DNA from: Cymbidium sinense
Taxonomy: Eukaryota > Streptophyta > Magnoliopsida > Asparagales > Orchidaceae
Direction of reading: 5' to 3'
DNA length: 64,000 nucleotides
Assembly (NCBI GenBank): GCA_021442155.1
Contig: CM038215.1
Coordinates: 278,058,413-278,122,412 of the forward strand
Positions 1 through 12,000 of the stretch are shown here, one piece after another. The position numbers and the translations under genes were made by a program. Numbering within the stretch: the stretch's first letter is position 1; each line of letters opens with the position of its first letter. Below the pieces are notes generated by a model. The model saw only the letters and a list, made by a program, of their open reading frames with translations. It had not been told where the DNA came from and made no database searches.

Positions 1-480
1 GGATTGTCGAAGATGATTGGAGCGTGAGAATGAGAATGGCGGGGATAAATCCCCACCAAAAAAGAAATCATGCTATGAAGATCCAGGGAAATAATGTATG
101 GATAAAGGGGGTGGGAAGATTGGAAGAACTCGTGGGAATAAGAAAGGGAGTGTAGGAATAGAGCAAGAGAGAGGGGAAGAATTCTGTTGCTTTGTCTAAC
201 AGAGACCAAGAGAGCATGAGGGAGGGAAGGTTTCGCTCGATTTTGCATGTGTCCACGGGATGAACCAGAGGGATAGAAAATAGGTGGATGCGGCTGCTTT
301 ACGTGGGATGGTATGGGATGGGTGATGTGGCAATTCTTTATTGGCCAAATAAAACAAAGCATAAGAATGTAGAAGTTTTAAGGCATTGACTAGACATTAG
401 GAGATAATTAAATGAATTTATCTCGAAATGCGTGCTAATTTTGACAAAAGTTTAAGTATGATAACCTAGTGAAATTGGAT
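1..480. other. Unassigned intergenic DNA
   Basis: No gene is recognised. The first 330 bases are purine-rich on the + strand and less AT-rich than the rest of the window, with a small inverted repeat near 40-56 (GGGGATAAATCCCC). A 62-codon minus-strand open frame at 68-256 has no recognisable domain and is probably chance. Confidence 0.4.
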
Positions 481-514
481 GTCTATTCTAGAAAATTTTG
501 ATTTTTTGGATGTA

Positions 515-880
515 ACGGCACAGTCTGTTTCATGATCAGAGGTCATTTTGTTCAAATTGGCACCGAATCGGATCAATTTTAGTTCAAAATTATGCATCGT
601 CGCTTTTCACCCCTCGACATTCACACAAACTCATCCGAATTGAGCGCATATAGTCTCATTTGATAAGATTCAATATTTCAATGCTAACGGCACAATCAAT
701 TTCATGAACGGAGATCATTTGGGCAACTTCGCAGCTTCCCGACCTTGATATGTGTGTCAGCACATCGAAGAACTTCATTCTTGATTGATCGACCGTCAAA
801 TTATGCAAGATGCATATTCTGGTCAATTTTGCATTCTGAACGCGAAGACAGAATCGGTTTGTTGATCAGAGGTCATTTCA
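515..880 (+). repeat. Three degenerate copies of a ~165-bp repeat
   Basis: A core built around CATGATCAGAGGTCATTT occurs near 515-550, again near 685-720 (more diverged) and again near 841-880, spaced about 170 and 160 bp. The first two copies begin with AACGGCACA. This looks like an old tandem array inside a non-coding part of a retroelement. I cannot assign a family. Confidence 0.55.
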
Positions 881-984
881 ACTAATTTTTGGTATCGTCG
901 AGTGTATTTCAGCTCTGATTTGTGCATTGAAGCTCATCGAATTCACCTTGTGAGCTCAACTCAACTTATGCAGTAAACATTGAG

Positions 985-1440
985 GTCAATAATGGTGATA
1001 AGACCTACAATGATTTATGGTTCATAATGTTGGCCAATAAAAGAGAATCATAAGACTAATTTAAGTGTTACAAAGATGAGGATGCTCAAGTGGATGAGTG
1101 GCTTTACTCTTTGAGATAAAATGCAAAATGAGTTTGTTTGAGAAAAGGTTGGAGTAGCACAAGTGACATATAAGATTAAAGAGAGTCACCTTAGATGGTT
1201 TGACCACATAAAGTGTTAATCATCTAATGACCCGGCTAGGAGAGTAGATGTACTATGTTTGCCTTATGTTAAGAAAGGTAGGGGTTAGACCTAAAAAGAC
1301 ATGGTTAAGATGTATAAAAAATGACCTTAGTTTATTAGAAATAAATGAGAATTTGACACATAATAAGACACAATAGAGAAGAATGATTCATGTAGCTGAA
1401 CCCACATAGTGGGATAAAGGCTTGTTGTTGATCGGGTCAT
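985..1440 (+). mobile_element. RTE-type LINE, 3' fragment (decayed)
   Basis: The + strand translates, with several stops and frame changes, into the C-terminal part of a plant RTE-clade LINE reverse transcriptase. It has a conserved KMRMLKWMSG block, then KIKESHLRWFDHIK, RRVD and a degraded RPKKTW-like stretch. The end, AGTGGGATAAAGGCTTGTTGTTG, is the typical RTE 3' end leading into a TTG-repeat tail, here cut short at about two repeats. The element is strongly 5'-truncated: endonuclease and RT palm are absent. The same region appears in opposite orientation near 44 kb and, shorter, at 1787-1990. Function is lost; the clade assignment rests on recognised motifs. Confidence 0.75.
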
Positions 1441-1469
1441 TTTTGTTCCTTTTTAGTTTTAATTATTGT

Positions 1470-2030
1470 TTTGATTTAGTTTTTTTGGTATCATAAGTTC
1501 TCTTGAATATCTTGTTGCTATCCCACTTGATAAAATAATTGAGGAAATAAAAGTTTGAAGAAGCTCTTTGTAATCTTCTTTTATAGTGCCAAAATCACCC
1601 CCATTAATGGGCTTAATAATGTTCTCCTATTGTGTTAGGGTTGTAAGAAATATTGAAGTTATTAGTTTTATTATGATGAGGGAGAGTTAGATTTAAGTCA
1701 TGATTATTTCAACAAGTTTTACTGCCGTACTATCACAACCCTCCACTTTTCACATCCCAACTTGGGGCTGTGGACCGATGTCCCGGTAGAGAGTAGATGC
1801 ATTATATTTGACTTATGTTTAGAAAGGTAGAGGTAGACCTAAAAAGACTTGGTTAAGATGTATAAAAAATGACCTTAGTATACTTAAACTAAATGAGAAT
1901 TTGACACATAATAGGATACAATGGAGACGAAGGATTCATGTAACCGTCCCCACTTAGTGGGATAAAGGCTTGTTGTTGTTGTTGTTGTAGGGGAGAGTTA
2001 GATTGAACCTTGAATGCATGAATTCTACAA
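1470..2030 (+). repeat. LTR-like dispersed repeat R240, split by an insertion
   Basis: A roughly 240-bp sequence starting GGTATCATAAGTTCTC, continuing through a TATCCCACTTGATAAA motif and ending GGGAGAGTTAGATT...GAACCTTGAATGCA is a diverged copy of 7670-7905 and, in the opposite orientation, of 27900-28140 and 40165-40405. The TATCCCACATG core resembles starts of many plant LTRs, so I infer an LTR fragment. It is interrupted by the 1694-1990 insertion. Confidence 0.6.
1694..1990 (+). mobile_element. Short RTE-tailed insertion with 14-bp TSD
   Basis: A 297-bp insertion is flanked by perfect direct repeats GGGAGAGTTAGATT at 1680-1693 and 1991-2004. The 3' two thirds match the RTE LINE 3' end (coding remnant, then GGGATAAAGGC and a TTG repeat run), consistent with target-primed reverse transcription. 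The first ~90 bp (1694-1786) is not found in the RTE copies at 985-1440 or 43975-44608. The insertion may therefore be chimeric, or a SINE-like element using an RTE tail. Confidence 0.8.
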
Positions 2031-2039
2031 TACAAAAAA

Positions 2040-2235
2040 AATATAAGGAAATTAAATGCCTTGAGATTTTATTGATAATGGATGCAATGTAATAAAATAT
2101 CCATCATCATGCTATAAAATTATTGGTTATACTATGTATCCATAATATGCCTTGAGATTTTATTCCTATCTATATAGGCTATATTGTGCATCAACTAAAT
2201 CTTTCCTCCTTATTTATTATGATAATAGGATCGAT
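2040..2235 (-). repeat. Diverged copy of block F end
   Basis: Motifs including ATCATGCTATAAAATTATTGGTT, CTTGAGATTTTATTCC and TCCTCCTTATTTATTATGATAATA match 12195-12350 and, inverted, the end of block F at 39160-39345. This is an older relative of the main repeat unit. Here it lies directly beside R240, an order not seen in the other units. Confidence 0.55.
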
Positions 2236-4385
2236 TAAAAGTGCTCAACTTAGTAATTAAAATAGCAAGGTAAAATAATGAGTAAAAAAATAGATTTGAA
2301 TTTGCTGAGTGTGGTCTCTGAAAATTCACCATCGACCTCTCGATAAATGAAGAGAGTTTGATTGATTTTAAATGTGTATGTGTAATTTTCAGAAGGCAGA
2401 TGGAATAGTAGATAAGACACTACCTAGAGATTTTGCCATTCATTTTACGAGGACTTTAGATCTAGTTTCAGGTTTCTTATAGGCACAAGCACCTATATTT
2501 AATTAACCCTCCTAATAAGTGAGAGAGAACTTTTGAATAAGGCTAGTCATTAGATCGCTTAATGTGTAGTGTATAGTAGCAACATGTGGAGTTTTGAAAT
2601 TTAATATTATGAAATTCATCATTTTAGCTTAAAGCGAATGATTGGGGGAATGATGACGTGTCCGATCTAGATCCGATGGTTCCATCAACCGGAGCTATCA
2701 CGGTCCCTAATCTACTTAGTCAGAGGAGGTAGTCAACCCAACCTGACAGAAGGATCCTTATCCACAACACATGAGTTACATCATTCAAGAAATCCTTGTA
2801 GACCTAAGGTGGTGTTTGTCTTAAGAAACAGACTTAAGTCTACCTTAGCTGATAGAGGGCTTTTTTCCCAATCAAGTATACCCTATGATTCACAACTTAA
2901 AGGGCAGAGCCATTGGAGAGCATACGGTCTATAGTGGTGATCATAATATAATAGTTCCATTTAGCAGCAATCACCTTAGAGGACTCTGAATCGCATCATA
3001 TGTGAAGCTTGTCCAAGCCACATTCGAGTACAGTGCCACGCCCTCGATATGAGATTAGTTGAGAGTGAACATGTGGAACACTTGATTTGACTTTGACTCT
3101 TTTGTGAGCTAGAGTTTTCTTAATCTGTCATATCCGATAAATAATTGTGAAAGGTGAGTTGGATTTTAGCTTTAAGTTTTTAGAGATTGAATTTCATATT
3201 TTTTAGATTGATACTTAATTTGAATTTATTTGATTTAAAATTTTAAATATATTTTGTTCAAAGTATCCCCTCCAGTTGAAATCACCATTTATCATAGCCA
3301 TCATCGGGGTATGAATGATTTGAGCATTCATACTATAATTTGATAATTTTATTTTAAGATTGAACCCCTTTGATTGAAATTTATAATCAATGCAATCATC
3401 ACTAAGGTAGAAATATTGTTTGATAATTTAATTTATTATTTCAGATTCTGTCGACTTTATTAGTTTAATAATAGAGGATCAGATTTACTGTCACATGACA
3501 GAATTAGCTTCTCGAATATTTTAATAAGCAAAAATTCTTATAATAATTAGATTTCTAGATTTTGTTAACCCTGGCCCGGTCCTAAGACCAAACCGGAAAA
3601 CAACCCACACAGCATCCTCAATCACTTGAATCTAAACATTCAGCATAGTGTCGAGGTCCATACGGGTGTATTTAAGAATTCTTGCATAGTTTTAAGGCAT
3701 TGAATTTAAATTTTAGTCATACTTTATAATATGTGTAAGAGTTCAATTGAAGCCTTATTTAACATTTTCTGCTCACTTGATGTGTTGTGTGAATCGGTGG
3801 CATTCAATTCATTCATTTAAAAGCTTGCATAAGCTCAAAACCACTTGAACATGACATAAGTTTGCTTCAAGAGATGTGTAATAGATTTACATTCATTAAA
3901 ATACTTACCACTTGAATATTTTAACTCACATACAAGCCATTGCAAGTTTCATTGAAGTGTTTAGCATTGAATATTATTTGAATCTATCTTCATATGAGAA
4001 TGAACTTTCAACTATACTATAAAATTTGTTTGTACTGATATAAATGACATTAAACTCAATTAGAGTTCATTTTATATTCCACTTCAAGTCATAATTTATT
4101 CAAAGTTAAGTTTATATTTCTCACAAATATATTGAGTCGATATTGATCTCAAATTTTATTTATATTTGCCTTGAGTGTTTTTTTTTCTCAATATATGAAA
4201 CAACAAGCTTCAAGCATTCATTTGATGATGAATTAAGAATGAACTCCTTTTTTTTACTTAGAACATTCTCACATAATAATAATACTTCTTCTATCAATTT
4301 AAATTTAATTTTTTACAAATTGTTAGGACTTTCGATTTCATATTTAAATTAATTCCCAATTAATTTTAAGTTTAAGTCTAAAAAA
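2236..4385. other. AT-rich DNA without recognisable gene
   Basis: No coding region is supported. 2640-3070 is less AT-rich and contains scattered LTR-like motifs but no paired terminus. 3540-3670 contains another short GC-richer patch. The open frame at 4143-4352 (69 codons) is low-complexity Phe/Ser/Leu-rich sequence with no domain and is unlikely to be a gene. Confidence 0.4.
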
Positions 4386-4389
4386 ATTG

Positions 4390-4800
4390 ATGAAATTTTG
4401 GCAACATTTGGTCAGTATTTTGTCATCCCGTAAGAGGGGTGCTAGAAACTATTTTTGGCTTACCTGATATGCTCTATTGAGCGTAGCAGACGGTGTCTTG
4501 TTACACAACAGCCGAGTCTTCATGCCTACTAAGCTCTATTGAGCATTAGTGGGATATTCAATTACTTGCATATAGCAAACGTATATAATTCTCACACATT
4601 TAAGCCTCATCTTTTTTTCAAGTCCCAGATTTTGACAAAATTTCTGAAAGATTTACATTGGGGAGCAACATCTAACAATTTATTTGGCTTACTCGGTATG
4701 CTCTATTGAGCGTACCGAGTAGTGTCTTGTGACACTACTATCGTCTTCACACCCACTACACCCTATTGGAAATTAGAAGAGTCTTGAAACCTACAAATAG
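4390..4800 (+). repeat. Imperfect direct repeat around TATGCTCTATTGAGCGTA
   Basis: A module beginning TTTGGCTTACCTGATATG and containing CTCTATTGAGCGTA, GTGTCTTGT and a cluster of TCTTCA and CTACT motifs lies at about 4456-4560. It recurs at about 4684-4790 (TTTGGCTTACTCGGTATG). The second copy contains a short stem, ACTCGGTATG...CGTACCGAGT. The period is about 228 bp. This may be internal duplication in an LTR; the family is unknown. Confidence 0.5.
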
Positions 4801-6230
4801 AACCACAAGCACTAACAAGTCCAATGACAGTATTATCTATCTTTCCACCATTTAAAGGAGGTGTGTTCTCCAAACACACACTTCCCAAGAATGATGCATG
4901 ATGGTTGCATACATCTTCTTGCATAAGTATCCATTTTTATAAACTAGCATAACCATATAGCATTGGGGCCAAATAGGTTGGGAAAAACATGTCCTTCTAG
5001 GCTGGGTTTTAGCTCGGTGGTTATTCTGAAGACTGTATCACTGGTTCCAAGGATTATTGCTAGATCACCACGTGTATTTAGGGTCAAACCTACCAAACTA
5101 TTTGGGTTGTCTCCTGACCACTAAATAACTAAGAAGTCCTTCTTGAAGTGGAACGTCTCAATAAAATAAGGAGATATCAATCCAAAGAAGTGAATGAGGT
5201 GGTGCCAACTTCCCAAGCTTTCTTCTAAATTTGGTGTTGTGGCCTCCAAAACAATTTTAGACCATACACTATTTAATGTCCATCGGGTTCATTCTTGCTA
5301 CATCTGCCTCTCATCAATACTAACATATCCTCCAATAAGAAGAGAGGCCATAAAGGAACTAACAAGAGAGATTCTCAAAGATCATCATATATATGTCTTT
5401 CTTCATCTTATAACTTTGGATTTGGGGTCCGTGTATCTTTCATATGCGGGATCCAGTATTTAGACAACTCTAAATCACCTCCTACAACTCTCCCTATTTC
5501 TCTAATCGAAAGTGGTGGTGTCCATCCATATTGGTGATTCTGTGGATAAAAGAATAGTTTCCTCGAGATGAAGGCTATTATGTCTGACCTTCCTCGAAGG
5601 ATGGAACACGTCAAACCACACGAAGGAGAGTGAATTGATATGGGAAGGATCAGAGGAGATTGCGAAACGGGCTCGACAAGGCAGAGGGCACAAAAGTATG
5701 ATAGGAGAAGGTTGCGGCGGAGCTCCAACGATAAATCTGGAGAATTCTCAATGTCTGATCACATTTATCGAATGGATTGGAAGTCATCCTCAAGGGATTG
5801 TGCCTCCAACTCAGAGTAGTGGTTGGCGATGTATCGACGGAGTGGGTGTTATAGGTCAACGGTGCCGCTTGGTTTCTTCCCTCGAATCGCAACCATCACG
5901 TTTGTTGGCGAGGCCATCTCTCTCTGTCTCACTCTTCCCACTTAGCAACCTGCACGGTTATAGCTTGGAAGAGTTACGTGGCTTACGATTTGAATGCAAA
6001 TGGGTTTGGAGAGAAGAGTAGTGATGAGTAAGGGATCGATTTTGGCTTTGCTTTCGGACGGATGGGCAGAGAGGGAAGGGGTAGAAATCGTGCATGCGGT
6101 TTGCAGTTCCTCAACCGAATGAATGAGAGATGAGGGGCTTGCGGGTCTTGCGTGGAGAAGGGGAAACCAAATGAACGATCAAGGAATGGAACGAGCGGTT
6201 CACGAGATTTTTAGAGGGGCATTTTTTTTA
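4801..6230. other. Less AT-rich stretch, no gene recognised
   Basis: Base composition shifts upward in GC, strongest at 5560-6200. Overlapping open frames occur on both strands: 128 codons on + at 5635-6021, and 106 and 80 codons on - at 5408-5728 and 5650-5892. None shows a domain, signal peptide or motif I know, and the mutual overlap argues that most are chance in GC-richer DNA. It could be the 5' part of a degraded host gene or a captured fragment. Confidence 0.35.
5635..6021 (+). CDS. Hypothetical 128-codon open frame, unrecognised
   Basis: This is the longest uninterrupted + frame in the GC-richer stretch. It starts at an ATG and carries a charged N-terminal part (several Arg, Lys and Glu) followed by a Ser/Leu-rich section. 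No domain, transmembrane segment or localisation signal is evident, and no splice structure can be proposed with confidence. Antisense frames of similar length overlap it. I list it only because it is the best candidate in an otherwise gene-free stretch; coding status is doubtful. Confidence 0.15.
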   Translation: MIWEGSEEIAKRARQGRGHKSMIGEGCGGAPTINLENSQCLITFIEWIGSHPQGIVPPTQSSGWRCIDGVGVIGQRCRLVSSLESQPSRLLARPSLSVSLFPLSNLHGYSLEELRGLRFECKWVWREE

Positions 6231-6297
6231 AAATAAGTATCATTAGAAATGTAATTAGGCAATTAAGTATAATTAAAAAAAAATTAGAAATAGGTAT

Positions 6298-6448
6298 AGT
6301 CGCCCACTAAGTGGGCGACTAGGTAGCCACGTCGGAATCGACGTGGCGTAAAGTTACCACGATAATGTGAAGCCAATCGCCCACTAAGTGGGTGACTAGA
6401 TCTGTAGGATCTGCAGGCTAGTCCCCACTAAGTGGATGACTAGCCTGC
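6298..6448. repeat. Cluster of CCCACTAAGTGGG hairpins
   Basis: Three copies of a near-palindrome occur: GTCGCCCACTAAGTGGGCGAC at 6299-6319, TCGCCCACTAAGTGGGTGAC at 6377-6396 and GTCCCCACTAAGTGGATGAC at 6421-6440. The last is enclosed by perfect 10-bp arms GCAGGCTAGT/ACTAGCCTGC (6413-6448). Between copies one and two are CCACGTCG and CGACGTGG, a further stem. I recall similar motifs near plant-mobile-domain elements, but that is recollection only. Confidence 0.7.
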
Positions 6449-6449
6449 A

Positions 6450-6770
6450 TATGCATTTTTTTTTACATCAAGGATTGGCTTTGAGCTCTTATGTTTTTGC
6501 TTTAGTTTTAGGTGTTCTATTTGCAAGTTTAAAGCCCTTATCATCAAGTATAAACAAGGACCTCAGAATCTGCAAGTTTTCATTTAAGTAGATATAAAAT
6601 ATCTAAGAACAAATACAAATTGATAGATAAAAACAAAATAGATTATTTACAAGTTTTCATTCCAAAAATTGAGTACAAGTATTTACATAAATAGGTGATC
6701 GAAATAAAAATAAAATAGATAAGAATAAATGTAGTAAAGACACACAAATAGACTATCCTAAACATCTAAC
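6450..6770. other. AT-rich spacer
   Basis: No gene or repeat pairing was seen. It separates the hairpin cluster from the minus-strand coding remnant. Confidence 0.4.
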
Positions 6771-7100
6771 GCCCGTCATTTTGGAATCGCACCACTGTGT
6801 CTGGTCATGTTCACATGATGGACACTGATGGTGACCTGCAAGATCTTGAAAGTTCGTGTGGATAGTCTGTGGAAGATAGGTGGTTGTGACTCATACTAGG
6901 CTGGTATGTAGAAGGACCTTGATCAGCATATGTAGATGGCCCGGTGCTCCAATCATGGTGTGGGACATCCTCTGTAGACTCCGATCCATACTATGTGTCC
7001 CTGATATGTACACGTAATCGCAAGTCTCTACATAGTACTTTGTACCTATCAACGGCTCCCTGTAACTCATGCTCATCCACACGGCCGAAGTATGGCTGGA
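6771..7100 (-). pseudogene. Minus-strand coding remnant, C-terminal exon-like
   Basis: Reading leftward from 7100 gives a hydrophilic frame containing PYFGRVDEHELQGAVDRYK and then CRDLRLRV. A TAG follows shortly, then a Ser/Thr/Pro/His-rich tail (GPSTYADQGPSTYQ) ending in TGA near 6810. Composition is coding-like and richer in GC than the neighbours. A folded segment followed by a low-complexity Pro/Ser/Tyr tail resembles C-termini of plant mobile domain (long-form PP7-like) transposon proteins, but I cannot confirm this. The frame is cut at 7101 by the edge of the large repeat arm. Confidence 0.35.
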
Positions 7101-9012
7101 AATTCCTCTCTTTAAATTCCTTCAAACAACCAAATAAAACTTATAATTAAGAATCACCTTATCTTTTTCATATACATTTTGTCCTATTAAATTCTTTCAA
7201 ACCCAAAAAAAAACTTTTCAAGTAATCTGATTTATAAAATAACATTTTAATAGGGACACATGCATTTTTTTAGGAAATTTAATAATTTGAAGAAATATTA
7301 GAAAAAAAACATACCAAATTAGAAAGATGAAGGGTGACAACAAAAACCTTTCACTAGAGGGCCAAGTGGCTAAGGAAAAGTAGGATCGAATGAGGAATAA
7401 GTAAATTTTATAGTGATAATTCAATGGTAGAATCTTCTTTTCCTCAGTGAGTGTCTCCTATGTATTCCTATTCATTTGTTAGGATCTCTTTGATTCAACA
7501 ACATGCATGCATGTTTAACTCTTATGTATATTCTTCAATTATGCGACCACCTCTTGCACCTAATATTTTGATATAATCTTAACTTGCTCATAACCACTTG
7601 CCAACAAGGCCATAAAGAGAATTTTTTAATTCTTCAAATGAAACCCATAAAGTAGTTAAAGTTGTTGGATGGATGGTATCATAAGTTCTCCTGAAAATAT
7701 ATTATTGATATCCCACATGATAAATTAAGAGAGGAAATAAAACTTAAAGAAGGGCACTCTTTAACATCTTCTTTTCCAGTGGCAAAATCAACATTGGTTT
7801 TGCTAGGCTTAATAATGGTCTCCTTATGTGTTAGGCTTGTAAGAAATGTTGATGCTATTACTTCCTCTTATTATGACAAGGGGAGAGTTGGAAGGAACCT
7901 TCAATGCAAAATGAGATCTCACACTAAAGTGAGATATATTTCAAGTTTTTAAAATGTTGTAGAAAGTTTTAAAGGATAGTTTAAGATTGGATGCTCTATT
8001 TGAATATTTTGCTTGGGAGATATAAGAATTTGAATTATTTTAGAACCTATATTAAAAAAATTCATAATTTAGAAAATAAAGTTAGCTATTAAAGAGGTGT
8101 TAGAAGTTTTCTTAGTTTTCTTAGAATCTCCAATAACCACTAATTTGGGCAAATCCATCAAATGTAAGGTATAGGCCATAGTTTTATAGTCGGTTGTTAA
8201 AAGCTTAATAAGACACACAACTTAGTAGATTGTAATTTGAAGTTGGGTTCCAAATAAATTTTGTGTTTGAGGGGACGATATACAAAACTAGAGCTAACTT
8301 GATCCTCTTAGGTATTGCACAAGAAAATGAGTTTTAATGAAGGATTTTAAAGATTAAAACATATCATGTAAATTAAGATACATTTATTAGATTTATATGA
8401 ACAATAACATGAAAATGATTTGAAATATCACTCCAAATCTATTTGAAATAAAATTAAAGAAAATTTTTATTATGAAAATAATTACAATTAAAATGAATAT
8501 CTTATTAAAATACTTTATATTAGCAAGTAATTCAAATAAAGTTTGTTTTGACATTTTGTAAGTGTTTGTCAACAAAATTCAAGTTTTATTTTCAAGTTAA
8601 AATTAACATTCTTAAAATTTAGAGAATTAAAATAATTTTAGTACATGTGAGTACCAAAATTGTAAAAAAATACACCTAAGTAACCTACACACTTTTGACA
8701 CCTTCTAAAACTCAAAAATCTTGGATTGGCCTTCCTTAAATGTTAGAAATCATCTTTAAACATTCAGAATCTTTCAATCAATTCTTGAATACATTGATCG
8801 ATTAAGTCAACCATGTTTCAAACCTTGGGAGCAATGCCACCGCATAGATCACTTAAAGTCATTAGATCTAGTAATCACATGTTTTTCACAATCAAATCTA
8901 TAGAGTTAACATATTCTTATATGATCAAAACTAAAGGTGAGAGTAATTGAACCTTAGTGTTACTATTGAGCTATTGCTATGAAGCGTTAATGATATCTCT
9001 TAATTTGAGAAA
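7101..9012 (-). repeat. Block G (left copy)
   Basis: Near-identical reverse complement of 26780-28724. Both carry the same 60-codon frame (8393-8575 here, 27221-27403 there), which differs by one residue. That frame is Ile/Phe-rich, ends in a hydrophobic stretch and is probably non-coding. More diverged, gapped copies lie at 39345 onward and 61655 onward. Confidence 0.85.
7670..7905 (+). repeat. R240 LTR-like repeat
   Basis: Begins GGTATCATAAGTTCTCCTG and contains GATATCCCACATGATAAATT and GGCTTAATAATGGTCTCCTT. The other copies at 1470, 27900, 40165 and a disrupted one near 62390 show it to be a mobile or duplicated LTR fragment embedded in block G. Confidence 0.65.
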
Positions 9013-12000
9013 GGTTTCCCTAGCAAGTTCTTCTAATAAACTAGAAGGAATGGCACCAATTACACGAAGTTTATTATTTATATATTAATGGTGCTTAATA
9101 ATATAAATTAGGAATAGTTTTCTTAAGGTGAAAGAAAATAATTTTAATTTTTAGAATAAAAATATAGAAAATGGAAAATTTCCCCAACTAAAAGAAACAA
9201 AAGTAATAAAGTTAAATATATCAAAAGTGACACATAATTAGCTCTAGTCAAAAAGTAGTGACAAAGTATTCATATTTTACAACCCTTGGAAAAGGAACAC
9301 TAGATAAGACTCCTTCATGCATGGTTTCTTCAAGCATGGTATCTTTTATTATCCTTAAGGAAGTAGTAAAACTAATGGAGAGATCATCCTATATATGAAC
9401 TTTTTAGTGATAAAATTTTGATCAATTTAAGCACTTGTGAGGAAATTTTGAACAATTTGACCACTTATGATTTAATTTGTAAGAGGATTTTTTTTTGTGG
9501 CAATGATTAGTCATAAGTAGTAGATTTTGTTGAATTTTATTTGTTTAGAGAAGAAGTAGAATGTGGAACAACCTCTATAAAGAAATCACCCTTATAAATA
9601 TAAGGATCATTTAGTTAAGAGGACTAGGTAACTTATTATATTGATTTGAAAGTTGGTGGTAGGGTTGAAAATATCGATGAAGATAATGAAGTAGCCATAT
9701 TTGTAGGAACCACTTAAAATCTAAGGTTTAATTGGGCCAATTTTAGATTTCTAAGTCACGAAAATTGAAATAGGATTTTTAAAAACATACACATGAAATT
9801 CTTATGTCCAAATAACTACTACATAAATGTAGGATTTTTTTATATTCATTCGAACAAGTTTTTTTATGCTAATGAATTGTTGGGTGCATTCACTTTCATT
9901 TCCACTAAAATCTTTCAATGAAAGGGAAAAGTTGTAATAGAAAGATTTGTATGTTGTTGTTTATTCAATAATGAAGCTAATTCAAAACAGTTATCTTTTT
10001 AATGCATGTTTGAATGTTCCTTTGGGTGAAAATGGAATACAGTGAGAAAGAAATGTAGTATAAAGTGAATGTAATGTATTTGGATTATTCTAAATTATTC
10101 AATAAAAAATTCTACAAATATCGGGATTTATTTTTTAAGTTTGGTAATGTAATGTATTTGTAGCGATCAATGGCACTAGTAGTGGGTGGTGATTTGCAGT
10201 GGCAACAAAGTCGTGTTAAGCAACGATAGTGGTGGAGGTGGTTAGCGTGAAGGCAGTGGTTGTGGTCGATTAGTTATGGCGGTAGTCAACGTTGATTAGT
10301 GGTAGAAATGGTGGTGCTGGTCAGAATGGCACCGGTGGGGTAGTAGTGGCGATGATCACTTCGTGATAGTCGATGGTTGTAAGCAAATGGTTCGACGAGT
10401 GGTAGCAAGACCATGACGTGCCATCACTTTATACTAATTGATGTATTTGAAATTTGCCTGTGGACCATAAATTACCCTTTTAAATCATTTCAAATACACT
10501 ACAAATGCCTTGGACTTTTACTTTGTAGTAATTTGAACACCCAAAAATTTAAAATCTCCATATTTACTTAATTTTACAATGGAAATTCAATAAATAAAGC
10601 ACCCCTTTATTAAATAAGTGAGCCCTGAGATGAAAAAATTCTATTTACATGGGTGAGATTGGACATTCCAAAAATATATCATGGTTAGACGACCATTGTT
10701 AATCCTTATGAGGAAACCTATCTATTTTTTAAGTCTTAGATAAAAATATTTCCAATAATCTTTTATCTTTTCAAAGATAACCAAAATACTTTTGAGGTTT
10801 ATAAATATTCCTACACCTTGAGAAACAAAACTAAAAAAATAATAAGAACTTGCAATGAAAGTATCCTATTGAGGAATTTTCCATCGAGCAAGAATCTAAG
10901 AAGGATTTCAACTTTCTTAATACACTTTCTAGAAGTACTAACACAATTTGATCTTCACGAACAAAAAACTACATTTATTTCATATAATTCTTAAAAAAAT
11001 AATAGGGATTGTTGATTGTCAACAAGATTTTGGAACAAAGAGGCATTCCCATTCCGAAGGACAAAGACATCTTCAAATCTAGAGTAGAGGACTAATTTGT
11101 AACATGCAAGAGTGATTTGGGATTTTCTTTGAAGACAAAAATCATCACTGGCAAGTGACAATCAAAGAAAATAAGGTCAATGGTAAATATAGCAGCGTAA
11201 TGCTTTGATTAAGGAGCGCAAAGATGGGTTGACAACCATGAGCACATTAGCTCAACAAATCTAAGATAGAGCTTGGAAAGTAAGAGATTGATCTCAACTT
11301 ACATAGGTTAGAGTTGAGGCTAATGATACAAATATGGGTTAAGAAGTAGAGGATGAAGTTCAAGAAACATATTAGATGTCAAAGTAGAGAGCAACTCAAA
11401 ATTTCATTAAGGCTTAACATCTTATAAACACAAGGGGAAAGGATACTAGTGACAAGTAGCTATCATGAAAGATCAAGCAAGTGCATGTAGATTAAAAAGA
11501 GATCAACCTAACGATCAAGTAGATTTGACTAATGATGCTTAGGTGTACAAGAGCAAGAAGAGCCAATTTAGGACATTAATATCTTATTAATTTTAAATAA
11601 ATATAGATTTTGATTTTCTTTCTCAAAAGTTTTATGCCATATTACTAATATATTTATATTCTTAAATAGATAATTGCATATTTATGAGAGGTTTTTAGAA
11701 ATAATAATGAAAAATGTTGATTATTTAACTAAAATTAAAATTAAAATTTACTATTGTTATGCTCAAATATGATACATAAAAGATTTTCTAAAAAATAATA
11801 TAGGCACATTAGAATAACCAAAATATCTGTATCATACTTTTAAAAGTTAATATTAAGATATACATCCATCATACATGAATATTCCAAATAAGAAAAAACT
11901 CTTGTAATTTCACAATACATTTTTTTTGTAAAGATACAAAGCAACAAACAACACTGTTAAATTAGCTTTAGAACATAAATCATCTTTATTATTTTCTTCT

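Noticed and set aside
5408..5892. Minus-strand frames in the less AT-rich stretch as a host gene
   Set aside because: No domain, no splice pattern and overlap with a similar-length sense frame; composition alone explains them.
8393..8575. 60-codon frame repeated almost unchanged at 27221-27403
   Set aside because: It is conserved because the surrounding ~1.9 kb is duplicated, not because of coding constraint. It is absent as a frame in the 39-kb and 61-kb copies and has no domain.
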